Shown here one piece after another: positions 7,925-16,286 of a DNA stretch of 64,000 bases; position 1 is the first letter of the stretch, and each line of letters opens with the position of its first letter. The notes below the pieces were generated by a model. The model was not told the DNA's origin. It saw only the letters and a list, made by a program, of their open reading frames with translations, and ran no database searches. Made by a program: the position numbers and the translations under genes. This DNA is from Streptomyces sp. NBC_00510 (lineage in GTDB: Bacteria; Actinomycetota; Actinomycetes; Streptomycetales; Streptomycetaceae), in the NCBI GenBank assembly GCA_036013505.1, contig CP107851.1:9596001-9660000 (forward strand). The letters are read 5' to 3'.

Positions 7925-9472
7925 ATGAGCCGCGCCCCGATGCTGCTGGAGATGCGGTCCATCACCAAGACGTTCCCCGGCGTGACGGCGCTCGCGGACG
8001 TCAACCTGGTGGTGAAGGAGGGGGAGATCCACGCGATCTGCGGCGAGAACGGCGCAGGCAAGTCCACCCTCATGAAGGTGCTGAGCGGGGTCCACCCGCA
8101 CGGCAGTTACACCGGCGAGATCGTCTACCGCGGCGACACCGTGAGGTTCCACGACATCCGGGCCAGCGAGCAGGCCGGCATCGTCATCATCCACCAGGAA
8201 CTGGCGCTGGTCCCCGGCATGTCGATCACGGAGAACATCTTCCTCGGCAACGAGCCGCGCAAACGCGGCTCGATCGACTGGAGGGCCGCGCAGCACCGGG
8301 CGGTGGAGCTGATGGAGCGGGTCGGCCTCAAGGAGGACCCGGACACGCTCGTCAAGGACATCGGCGTCGGCAAGCAGCAACTCGTCGAGATCGCCAAGGC
8401 GTTCGCCAAGGACGTGAAGCTGCTCATCCTCGACGAGCCGACCGCGGCCCTGAACGAGACCGACTCGCAGCACCTGCTCGACCTGCTGCGCGGCTTCCGG
8501 GACCGTGGCATCACCTCGATCATGATCTCCCACAAGCTGAACGAGATCGAGGCGGTCGCCGACACCATCACCATCCTGCGCGACGGCCGGACGATCGAGA
8601 GCCTCGACGTCGAGGCCGACGGCGTGAACGAGGACCGCATCGTGCGCGGCATGGTCGGCCGCGAACTCGACAGCCGGTTCCCCGACCACACGCCCGACAT
8701 CGGCGAGGTGTTCTTCGAGGTCCGCGACTGGACCGTGCGGCACCCCGCATCCGAGGAACGGCTCGTGTGCAAGGGGTCCAGCTTCACGGTGCGGCGCGGT
8801 GAGATCGTCGGCTTCGCCGGCCTCATGGGCGCCGGGCGCACCGAACTGGCGATGAGCCTGTTCGGCCGCTCCTACGGCACGTTCCTGTCGGGACGGGTCT
8901 TCAAGGACGGCAAGGAGATCCACCTCAAGACCGTGTCGGAGGCCATCCGGCACGGCCTCGCCTACGTCAGCGAGGACCGAAAGTCGGTCGGCCTCAACCT
9001 GCTGGACGACATCAAGACCTCGATGGTCGCCGCCAAGCTGTCGAAGATCTCCCGCCACCAGGTCATCGACCCGGTGAGCGAGCACCGGATCGCCGAGGAG
9101 TACCGGCAGAACCTGAGGATCAAGACCCCCAGCGTGGACGAGGAGGTCGTGAAGCTCTCCGGCGGCAACCAGCAGAAGGTCGTCCTCGCCAAGTGGATGT
9201 TCACCGACCCCGACCTGCTCATCCTCGACGAGCCCACCCGCGGGATCGACGTGGGCGCCAAGTACGAGATCTACGGGATCATCCAGCGGCTGGTCGACCA
9301 GGGCAAGGGCGTCGTCGTCATCTCCTCGGAGCTGCCCGAGCTCATCGGACTCTGCGACCGCATCTACACCGTGTTCGAAGGCGCCATCACCGGTGAGGTG
9401 ACACGCCGCGACGCGAACCCGGAACTCCTCATGAAACAGATGACCTCTATGAAGAAGACACCGAGCCCATGA
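7925..9472 (+). CDS. mmsA: Monosaccharide ABC transporter, ATP-binding protein (two NBDs)
   Basis: Energises sugar import at the inner face of the membrane; 515 residues with two fused nucleotide-binding domains. NBD1 has Walker A GENGAGKST (about residue 39), signature VGKQQLVEIAKAF and Walker B LLILDEPTAAL. NBD2 has the degenerate P-loop GLMGAGRTE, signature LSGGNQQKVVLAKW and LLILDEPTRGIDVGA. This layout is typical of the Mms/Ggu/Xyl/Ara class. ATG 7925 follows GGAG at 7913-7916. The stop overlaps the permease ATG (ATGA). Confidence 0.93.
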   Translation: MSRAPMLLEMRSITKTFPGVTALADVNLVVKEGEIHAICGENGAGKSTLMKVLSGVHPHGSYTGEIVYRGDTVRFHDIRASEQAGIVIIHQELALVPGMSITENIFLGNEPRKRGSIDWRAAQHRAVELMERVGLKEDPDTLVKDIGVGKQQLVEIAKAFAKDVKLLILDEPTAALNETDSQHLLDLLRGFRDRGITSIMISHKLNEIEAVADTITILRDGRTIESLDVEADGVNEDRIVRGMVGRELDSRFPDHTPDIGEVFFEVRDWTVRHPASEERLVCKGSSFTVRRGEIVGFAGLMGAGRTELAMSLFGRSYGTFLSGRVFKDGKEIHLKTVSEAIRHGLAYVSEDRKSVGLNLLDDIKTSMVAAKLSKISRHQVIDPVSEHRIAEEYRQNLRIKTPSVDEEVVKLSGGNQQKVVLAKWMFTDPDLLILDEPTRGIDVGAKYEIYGIIQRLVDQGKGVVVISSELPELIGLCDRIYTVFEGAITGEVTRRDANPELLMKQMTSMKKTPSP

Positions 9473-10767
9473 GCCGCATCACAGACCTGCAGAAGAACCT
9501 CTTCGGAGGCTCGACCTCCAACGCCCGCCAGTTCGGGATGATCGCCACGCTCGTCGCGATCGTGCTCCTGTTCCAGATCTGGACGGGAGGCCTGACCCTG
9601 ACCTCCGGCAACCTCATCGCCGTGGTCAGCCAGTACTCCTACATCCTGATCCTGGCCATCGGCATGCTGATGGTGATCGTCGCCGGGCACATCGACCTCT
9701 CCGTCGGCTCGGTGGCGGCGTTCACCGGGATCGTGGTCGCCAAGACGATGCAGGAGCACTCGCTCCCCTGGCCCCTGGGGATCCTGCTCGGCCTGCTCGT
9801 CGGCGCGGCGATCGGTGCCTGGCAGGGCTTCTGGGTCGCCTACGTGGGGGTGCCGGCGTTCATCGTCACCCTGGCGGGCATGCTCCTGTTCCGCGGCGGC
9901 AACCAGTACATCGGCAACGCCGACACCGTGCCGGTCCCCACCGGATTCCGTGACATCGGCGCCGGCTTCCTGCCCGAAGTGGGCCCGGACACCGGCTACA
10001 ACAACCTGACCCTCCTCCTCGGTCTGGTCGCCTGCGCGGGCGTGGCCTGGCGCGAGTGGCAGGCCCGGCAGACCCGGCGCGCCATGCACGCCGACTCCGC
10101 GCCGCTGTGGGTCACGGGGATCCGCCTGGCCGTGATGGTGGGCGTCATCATCTTCGCGACGCTGCGCTTCGCCGGCGGCCGCGTCGGCACCAGCTTCCCG
10201 ATCTCCGGCATCATCCTGATCGCCCTGGTGCTCGCCTACTCGTACTACACCCGCAACACCGTCGGAGGCCGGCACATCTACGCCGTCGGAGGCAACTCCC
10301 GCGCGGCCGAACTGTCCGGCGTGAAGCTCCGGCGCGTCAACTTCCTCGTCATGATGAACATGTCCGTGCTGGCCGCGCTCGCCGGCATGATCTTCGTGGC
10401 ACGGTCCGCGGCGTCCGGCCCTCAGGACGGTCTGAGCTGGGAACTCGACGCCATCGCGGCCGTGTTCATCGGCGGCGCCGCCGTCTCCGGCGGCCTCGGC
10501 ACCATCAGCGGCTCCATCGTCGGCGGTCTCGTCATGGCGCTGCTCAACAACGGTCTCCAACTGGAGGGCGTCGGCTCGGACATGGTCCAGATCATCAAGG
10601 GCCTGGTCCTCCTCCTCGCCGTCGCCTTCGACGTCTACAGCAAGAGCCAGGGGCGCTTCTCGATCATCGGCACCCTGATGCGTCCGTTCCGCCAGAACGA
10701 GACGTCCACACCGGTCGACCCGCCGAACCAGGCCTCCGACCCCGACAAGGCTCCGGTCGCAGGCTGA
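9469..10767 (+). CDS. mmsB: Monosaccharide ABC transporter permease
   Basis: Membrane channel of the sugar importer, 432 residues with about 10-11 hydrophobic helices. The family signature ILAIGMLMVIVAGHIDLSVG lies near residues 60-80. A central cytoplasmic stretch around EWQARQTRRAMHADS and the late motif AVFIGGAAVSGGLGTISG are typical of the GguB/MmsB/XylH branch, which is longer than the ribose permease RbsC. It overlaps the ATPase gene by 4 bp, so the two are translationally coupled. Confidence 0.92.
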   Translation: MSRITDLQKNLFGGSTSNARQFGMIATLVAIVLLFQIWTGGLTLTSGNLIAVVSQYSYILILAIGMLMVIVAGHIDLSVGSVAAFTGIVVAKTMQEHSLPWPLGILLGLLVGAAIGAWQGFWVAYVGVPAFIVTLAGMLLFRGGNQYIGNADTVPVPTGFRDIGAGFLPEVGPDTGYNNLTLLLGLVACAGVAWREWQARQTRRAMHADSAPLWVTGIRLAVMVGVIIFATLRFAGGRVGTSFPISGIILIALVLAYSYYTRNTVGGRHIYAVGGNSRAAELSGVKLRRVNFLVMMNMSVLAALAGMIFVARSAASGPQDGLSWELDAIAAVFIGGAAVSGGLGTISGSIVGGLVMALLNNGLQLEGVGSDMVQIIKGLVLLLAVAFDVYSKSQGRFSIIGTLMRPFRQNETSTPVDPPNQASDPDKAPVAG

Positions 10768-10846
10768 CCGACCGGCAGTAATCCAGGGTGCCGCATCAGG
10801 GCGGCGCTCGATTCTCCCCGCATCACCAGGAAAGGGCACAACCCAC

Positions 10847-11959
10847 ATGCGCAGAACCATCACCAGAGGCATCGCCGTGATCGGCGCCGCCGCGCTGCTC
10901 GCCCTGGGCACGGCGTGCTCCAACGAACGCGAGGGCTCCACCGGCAAGGACACCAGCGACGCCAAGGGCGGCTTCGCGAAGGACGCCCTGGTCGGTGTCG
11001 CGCTGCCCGCGAAGACCTCGGAGAACTGGGTGCTCGCCGGTGACCTGTTCACCAACGGCCTGAAGGACGCCGGCTTCAAGGCCGACGTGCAGTACGCGGG
11101 CGCCTCGACCACCGTCGCGGACCAGCAGGCGCAGATCTCCTCCATGGTGACCAAGGGCGCGAAGGTCATCGTCATCGGTGCGACCGACGCCTCGCAGCTG
11201 TCCACCCAGGTGGCGCAGGCCAAGCAGGCCGGTGCGACGATCATCGCCTACGACCGCCTCATCACCAACACCCCGGACGTCGACTACTACATCGCGTTCG
11301 ACAACTTCAAGGTCGGCCAGCTGCAGGGCCAGGCGCTGCTGGACGGCATGAAGGCGAAGAAGGCGAAGGGCCCCTACACGATCGAGCTGTTCTCCGGTTC
11401 GCCGGACGACAACAACTCGAAGGTGTTCTTCGACGGCGCGATGGAGGTGCTGAAGCCCGCCATCGACAAGGGCGACATCGTTGTCGGTTCCGGTCAGACC
11501 GACATCAAGCAGACCGCGACCCAGGGCTGGAAGGCGGAGAACGCCCAGAGCCGCATGGACTCGCTGCTGAACTCCACCTACAACGGCAAGAAGACGCTCG
11601 ACGGCGTGCTCTCGCCGAACGACACCCTCGCCCGGGCGATCATCACCTCGGTGAAGGGCGCCGGCAAGCCGGTCCCGGTCGTCACCGGTCAGGACTCCGA
11701 GGTCGAGTCGGTGAAGTCGATCATGGCGGGCGAGCAGTACTCCACCATCAACAAGGACACCCGCAAGCTCGTCGCCGAGACCATCAAGATGGTCCAGGCC
11801 CTGCAGACGGGCGGCAAGCCGACGATCAACGACACCAAGTCGTACAACAACGGCAGCAAGGTCGTCCCGTCGTACCTGCTCCCGCCGGTCATCGTGACCA
11901 AGGAAAACGCGGCCGAGGCCTACGCCAACGACCCGAAGCTCTCCCCGCTCACGAAGTAG
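10847..11959 (+). CDS. chvE: Sugar-binding lipoprotein of the monosaccharide ABC transporter (ChvE-like)
   Basis: Extracytoplasmic receptor of 370 residues. The signal peptide ends in the lipobox LGTAC (Cys23 region), so it is membrane-anchored by lipidation. The periplasmic-binding-protein fold of the ribose/xylose/ChvE type is recognised by IVIGATDASQLSTQV, AYDRLITN, the FSGSPDDNNSKVFFDGAM loop and VVTGQDSEVE. The ligand is likely xylose, arabinose, galactose or a mixture; the sequence does not settle which. It is the third gene of the operon, 79 bp after the permease. Confidence 0.92.
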   Translation: MRRTITRGIAVIGAAALLALGTACSNEREGSTGKDTSDAKGGFAKDALVGVALPAKTSENWVLAGDLFTNGLKDAGFKADVQYAGASTTVADQQAQISSMVTKGAKVIVIGATDASQLSTQVAQAKQAGATIIAYDRLITNTPDVDYYIAFDNFKVGQLQGQALLDGMKAKKAKGPYTIELFSGSPDDNNSKVFFDGAMEVLKPAIDKGDIVVGSGQTDIKQTATQGWKAENAQSRMDSLLNSTYNGKKTLDGVLSPNDTLARAIITSVKGAGKPVPVVTGQDSEVESVKSIMAGEQYSTINKDTRKLVAETIKMVQALQTGGKPTINDTKSYNNGSKVVPSYLLPPVIVTKENAAEAYANDPKLSPLTK

Positions 11960-11983
11960 CTCACGGAGCAGTCGCGCACGACA

Positions 11984-12026
11984 CTGCCGCCGGTGCCCCG
12001 GACCACGTCCGGGGCACCGGCGGCAG
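11984..12026 (+). terminator. Strong intrinsic terminator of the sugar ABC operon
   Basis: A perfect 19-bp stem (CTGCCGCCGGTGCCCCGGA at 11984-12002 with its complement at 12008-12026) and a 5-base loop, 24 bp after the lipoprotein stop. It may also serve the convergent small gene ending at 12071. Confidence 0.88.
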
Positions 12027-12070
12027 CCGCGTTCCCGGCGCCGGAGGACACCGCCGCCACGGGAGCCAGG

Positions 12071-12418
12071 TCAAGGGCAGCGCAGCAGCCGCCGCGGTCC
12101 GATCCCGTCGTCGTGGATGAGCCGGATCTCCGTCCTCCCGACGCCGTCGAGCCCGTGCAGGCACGGGACGTCGATCTCGTCACCGGCCAGGGTGATGGCC
12201 GCCTCCTTCGCGGCGATCGCGTCGTCCGCATGGTCCACCACGTAGTAGAGCCAGGTGGCCGCGGGGCCGCGGGTGCGGACCCTGAACCCCACCAGCCATT
12301 TGTCCGCCGAGGTGGCGCGACACGCGGTCGCGTGCGGGCGCCGTGGCGTGAGGGCGTACTCCTGGTCGTGTCCACGTGTTCCCCCGATCGCCGACACGGC
12401 ACTGGTGATCTGCAGCAT
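12071..12418 (-). CDS. Hypothetical protein of 115 residues
   Basis: I do not recognise a family. The frame shows consistent G/C third positions and a clear AGGAGG ribosome site (about 12423-12430) before the ATG at 12418, so it is probably a real gene. The protein is small and soluble, with WLVGFRVRTRG and WLYYVVDHADDAIAAKEAA as its most regular parts. It has two acidic patches and no signal peptide. It converges on the ABC operon, and its upstream edge abuts a probable mobile-element remnant. Confidence 0.7.
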   Translation of the reverse strand: MLQITSAVSAIGGTRGHDQEYALTPRRPHATACRATSADKWLVGFRVRTRGPAATWLYYVVDHADDAIAAKEAAITLAGDEIDVPCLHGLDGVGRTEIRLIHDDGIGPRRLLRCP

Positions 12419-12440
12419 GGCGCGCCTCCTCACCAGGTTC

Positions 12441-12741
12441 CTCCGAGGATGCCCCGGCCTTCAGGCCGAGGAGGAATCGGACACCTGCGGAGCAGAGCAG
12501 GAAAGAGGGTTTCGCCCCCAGGGCGAAAGACCGGCGGGTAGTGTGCGTGTCGTGCTGAGCGAGAACCAAGCCAGCGCGACGGCGCGTTGCGAGAACCAAG
12601 CACGAGCCACCTCAGCTTTGCCGTACACAACCGGGCAGGTTCCGTCCCGGCTGGTGTTGAGGGAGTAAGACCTTGCGGGTCGCTGACCTGCGGGGCTTCC
12701 TGAGCCAGGAATCCCCCTGCTTCAGCAGGGGGAGGGTTCAA
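12441..12741 (+). mobile_element. Probable non-autonomous IS200/IS605-type end remnant (omegaRNA-like tail)
   Basis: The right end has the layout common at the 3' ends of TnpB-encoding IS200/IS605 elements in actinomycetes: CTGAGCCAGGAATC, then an 8-bp hairpin CCCCCTGC-TTCA-GCAGGGGG (12713-12732), then GAGGGTTCAA. A second hairpin built on CGGCCTTCAGGCCG (12455-12468), followed by GAGGAGGAATC, marks the left side. No tnpB or tnpA reading frame survives between them. The exact ends are uncertain. This could be a palindrome-associated miniature element or the leftover of a deleted TnpB copy. Confidence 0.45.
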
Positions 12742-12892
12742 TCATTGGTCGTGCCCGGGTGGGACGCGAGAAGAAGTTGAGCCATCTCCCTCCTGACCGG
12801 ACAGCCCCCGCCGGTGTGACAGCGGCCGGCCGCCCCGCGGGACCCGGCTCAGGCCTCGGCCGGGGACAGCGAGGCCCAGACGGCCGGGCACG

Positions 12893-12933
12893 CCGGTCCC
12901 GGGCGGCGCGTCGTGGACGCGGCCCGGGACCGG
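12893..12933 (-). terminator. Inverted repeat downstream of the AhpD-like gene
   Basis: CCGGTCCCGGGC (12893-12904) pairs with GCCCGGGACCGG (12922-12933) across a 17-base loop, 12 bp after the stop at 12946 on the minus strand. Confidence 0.6.
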
Positions 12934-12945
12934 ACGGCGCGCCCC

Positions 12946-13404
12946 TCATCCCCAGGCGCCGGCGATCTGCCGGGTCGTGGCGTTGAGCCGGTTGAACAGG
13001 TTGGTCACGCCGATCATCAGGACGATCGCGGCGAGCTGCTTCTCGTCGAAGTAGGTGGCGGCCGCGTCCCACACCTCGTCACCGACCGCCTCGGGCCGGT
13101 CGGCCAGCCGCGTGGCGGCCTCGGCCAGCGCCAGCGCCGCCCGCTCCTCCTCGCTGAAGTACGGGGCCTCCCGCCACGCGGCGACCGTCGCCAGACGCTC
13201 GTCGCTCACCCCGGCCTTGCGGGCCGTCTTCGCCCCGCCGTCGACGCAGGCGCTGCAGCCGTTGATCTGACTGACCCGCAGATGCACCAGTTCCAGCGTC
13301 TGCCCGTCCACCCCACCGGAGTGCACGGCCTTGATCAGCTCCTGGATGGGCTGCATCGCACCGGGCAGGACGGCGGCCGGGTTCTGCATACGGGACTGCA
13401 TCAT
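12946..13404 (-). CDS. Carboxymuconolactone decarboxylase/AhpD-like family protein
   Basis: Small helical protein of 152 residues, probably a peroxidase or redox partner. The redox-type pair is Cys50-x-x-Cys53 in INGCSACVDGG. It lacks the second histidine usual after the CxxC of true AhpD, so peroxidase activity is not certain. The helical core LAEAATRLADRPEAVGDEVW and the AIVLMIGVTNLFNRLNATTR tail are typical of this family. ATG 13404 follows AGAGGGAG; a second ATG one codon later is possible. It is divergent from the large HTH/NB-ARC regulator. Confidence 0.88.
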   Translation of the reverse strand: MMQSRMQNPAAVLPGAMQPIQELIKAVHSGGVDGQTLELVHLRVSQINGCSACVDGGAKTARKAGVSDERLATVAAWREAPYFSEEERAALALAEAATRLADRPEAVGDEVWDAAATYFDEKQLAAIVLMIGVTNLFNRLNATTRQIAGAWG

Positions 13405-13579
13405 GGTTCTCCCTCTTCCGCTTCGGTGCCCCGCTCCCCGGGGCGTGACTCCATGACAGCGCCTGGAACTTGCCATGACGACGGCGGTGGGACACCGTGG
13501 GACAGCCGGAACGGCCTTGTACAGCGGCGATGCGGCCCGGAGGCGTTCTTCCGGGGCGGGACAGGAAGGCGGGGGACGG

Positions 13580-16060
13580 GTGGTTGCGCAGCAACGGACG
13601 GCGGAGGCCGACCCACCGGAGGAGCTGGCCGCCCGGCTCCGCATGCTCCAGGAGCTGTCCGGACGCGGTGTACGGGCCCTGGCGCGGGACACGGGCCTGA
13701 GCTCGTCGTCACTGTCGCGCTACCTCACCGGCCGGACCGTGCCGCCCTGGCCCGCCGTGGTCGCGCTCTGCCGCCTCGTCGCACGCGACCCGCGCCCGCT
13801 GCGCCCCCTGTGGGAACGGGCCTCCAACCCGCTGCCCGCGCCCCCGAGGACCAGCCGCCAGGTCCACCCCCCGACGCCGCTCGCGTCGGCTCCGCGTCCG
13901 CCCCGCAACGATCTGCCGCGTGACGCCCCCGACTTCACCGGACGCCGGGACGAACTCGCCGCCGTGCTCGCCGCGGTCGGCAGCAGCAGGGTGGTCGCCG
14001 TCGACGGCATGGCGGGCGTCGGCAAGACCTGCCTGGCGGTGCACACCGCGCACCGCCTGGCCGCCGACTATCCCGACGCCCAGCTCTACCTGGACCTGCA
14101 CGGGTTCACCGAGGGCCGGCGGCCGCTCGACCCGGACCCCGCGCTGCGGGCGCTGCTCGCGGCGCTCGACGTGCCCTCCGAGAGGATCCCGCAGGAAGGC
14201 GTCGAGCAACTGGCCGCCTGCTGGCGCTCGGAACTGGCTCACCGGCGGGCCGTCGTGGTCCTCGACAACGCCGCGGACGCCGCCCAGGTCCGCCCGCTGC
14301 TGCCGGGTGCGGGCCCGTCTGTCGCCCTGGTCACCAGCCGCAACCGGCTGCTCGGCCTGGAGGAGGTGCCACCCGTCTCGCTGGACGTGCTGACCCCGCA
14401 GGAGAGCACCGAACTGCTCGCCCGCGCCAGCGGCGAGCCCGACGGGTCCGGCGGGCGGCTGGCCCGCGAACCGCAGGCGGCGGCAGAAGTGCTGCGGCTG
14501 TGCGGCAACCTGCCGCTGGCCCTGCGGCTGGCCGCGGCGCGGCTGAGGCACCGGCCGGGCTGGACCGTGGGCATCCTCGTGGAGCGGATGTCCGAGGGCC
14601 CGACCGAGTTCGACACCGCGTTCGCCATGTCGGTGAACCAGCTGGACCGTGCCCAGCGCCGCCTGTTCCGCCTGCTGAGCCTGCTGCCGGGGTCGACCTT
14701 CGACGAGTACGTCGCGGCCGCCCTCGCGGACTTGCCGCTGTGCGACACCCGGGTGATGCTCGAGGACCTGCTCGACGCGCACCTGGTGCAGCAGCCCGCC
14801 CCCGGCCGCTACCGGCTGCACGACCTGGTGCACCGGCACGCACTTCGGGCCACCACCGAGCAGGACCCGGCGGCCGAGCGGGAGCGGGCACGGGGCCGGG
14901 TGCTCGACTACTACGTGCACGCGGCGGCCGCCGCCGACGCCACCATGCCCTTCCCGTCCCGCAGCCGGGAGGCCTGCGCGGGCCCGGCCCCCGCGGAGCT
15001 GCCGCGGTTCACCGACAAGTACACCGCCCTCGCCTGGTTCGGCGCCGAGTACACCAATCTGCTGGCCGCCTTCGAGGCGGCCCTCGCCGCCGGGGCCGAC
15101 GCCCATGTGTGCGAACTGCCGCGCTTCATGAGGTCCTACTTCGCCCGGCGCTGCGGCACCACACAGCTCAACACCCTCTTCGAGGGCTCGCTGGCCGCCG
15201 CCCGGCGCCTGGGCGACCCGCGGCAACTCGGGGAGGCGCACAGCGATCTGGGCTTCGCACGCTACAACGCGGGCCGGATGGCGGAGGCCGGTGCCGCGTA
15301 CGAGGCGGCCACCGCCCTGGTGGCGGAGGCGGGGGACGTCCGGGCCGAGGCCGAACTGACCATGCGGCGCGGCTACCTGGGGTGGGACCAGGGGTACGTC
15401 GAGGAGCCGCTGGAGTTGTTCCGCCTGGCGGGGAAGCTGTACGCGGACGTCGACTGCCCGATGGGCACGGCCCACGCCACCGCCTACGAGGCCTGGGCCG
15501 TGCTGCAGCTGGGGCACCGCGAGGAAGCGGCGCGCCTGGCCCGCGAAGCGCTGGCGATCCCGCACGCCGACCCCGCGTGGCCGCCGGCGCTCACCGCGCT
15601 CATCACCCTCGGGGTGGCCATCGCGCGCGAGGAACCCGGACCCGCCTCCGACCACCTGCACCACGCCCTCGCGCTGGCCCGTGAGGACGGGCACCGGCAC
15701 AACGAGGCCTGGTGCCTGAACTGCCTGGGTGTCGCCCTGCGACGGATGGGCCGCTACGAGGAGGCGCTGGCCAGCCATCGCGAGGCCTTCGCGCTGCTCG
15801 ACGAGCTCTTCGAGGAGCAGTGGAAGATCCACTTCCTCAACGGCTACGCCGAGACCTGCCGGTTGGCCGGTCTGCCGGAGGAGGCCCTGCGGCTGCACCG
15901 GCAGGCGCTCGACCTCGCCCCCCGGGTGGGGCACCGGTACGAGGAAGCGCTGGCCCACGAGGGGATCGCCGCGGTGCTCGACGCCACGGATCCGTCCGCC
16001 GCCGCCCAGCACCGCGGGGCCGGACAGGCGATCCTGCGCGAGCTGGTCCCGGGCGCCTGA
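13580..16060 (+). CDS. HTH / NB-ARC (STAND ATPase) / TPR regulator
   Basis: Multidomain signalling regulator of 826 residues from this start. An N-terminal XRE-like HTH (about residues 10-70: VRALARDTGLSSSSLSRYL) precedes an NB-ARC ATPase. That domain has P-loop GMAGVGKTCLA, Walker B AVVVLDNAADA, LVTSRNRLLG and the GNLPLALRLAAARL motif (about residues 120-430). A C-terminal superhelix of tetratricopeptide repeats follows (about residues 530-820). This is the AfsR-like plan with the SARP domain replaced by XRE. GTG 13580 is preferred to ATG 13475 because the extra N-terminus looks unconserved; both are open. The signal sensed is unknown. Confidence 0.85.
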   Translation: MVAQQRTAEADPPEELAARLRMLQELSGRGVRALARDTGLSSSSLSRYLTGRTVPPWPAVVALCRLVARDPRPLRPLWERASNPLPAPPRTSRQVHPPTPLASAPRPPRNDLPRDAPDFTGRRDELAAVLAAVGSSRVVAVDGMAGVGKTCLAVHTAHRLAADYPDAQLYLDLHGFTEGRRPLDPDPALRALLAALDVPSERIPQEGVEQLAACWRSELAHRRAVVVLDNAADAAQVRPLLPGAGPSVALVTSRNRLLGLEEVPPVSLDVLTPQESTELLARASGEPDGSGGRLAREPQAAAEVLRLCGNLPLALRLAAARLRHRPGWTVGILVERMSEGPTEFDTAFAMSVNQLDRAQRRLFRLLSLLPGSTFDEYVAAALADLPLCDTRVMLEDLLDAHLVQQPAPGRYRLHDLVHRHALRATTEQDPAAERERARGRVLDYYVHAAAAADATMPFPSRSREACAGPAPAELPRFTDKYTALAWFGAEYTNLLAAFEAALAAGADAHVCELPRFMRSYFARRCGTTQLNTLFEGSLAAARRLGDPRQLGEAHSDLGFARYNAGRMAEAGAAYEAATALVAEAGDVRAEAELTMRRGYLGWDQGYVEEPLELFRLAGKLYADVDCPMGTAHATAYEAWAVLQLGHREEAARLAREALAIPHADPAWPPALTALITLGVAIAREEPGPASDHLHHALALAREDGHRHNEAWCLNCLGVALRRMGRYEEALASHREAFALLDELFEEQWKIHFLNGYAETCRLAGLPEEALRLHRQALDLAPRVGHRYEEALAHEGIAAVLDATDPSAAAQHRGAGQAILRELVPGA

Positions 16061-16067
16061 CGCGGGG

Positions 16068-16246
16068 CGACAGGTCGCGGCGGGGACGTAGGGGAGGCCC
16101 GAGGACGGTTTCGACGTGACGGACTCCCTGCCGATGCTCAGCGATACCGGGGTGTTGGCGGCGAAGGAGAACCTGACGTCGGGCGCGTTGCCGGTCAACT
16201 GCTCGACCTGACGCCCGGCGGCGTGGGACAGCTTTCGCGCCGCCGG
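16068..16246 (-). pseudogene. Possible coding remnant, family not recognised
   Basis: The minus-strand frame reads ARKLSHAAGRQVEQLTG and DVRFSFAANTPVSLSIG with near-perfect G/C third positions, unlike a random intergenic stretch. It has no start of its own, and below about 16068 it runs into the antisense of the large regulator. It may be the leftover tail of a deleted gene. I cannot name the family. Confidence 0.25.
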
Positions 16247-16286
16247 GGTCGTTGTGGACCGTACAAGAGGCTGACCGGACCGGGAG

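Noticed and set aside
12430..12741. 103-codon minus-strand frame starting MNPPPAEAGGF
   Set aside because: This is the antisense reading of the IS200/IS605-type end, which often gives a spurious open frame.
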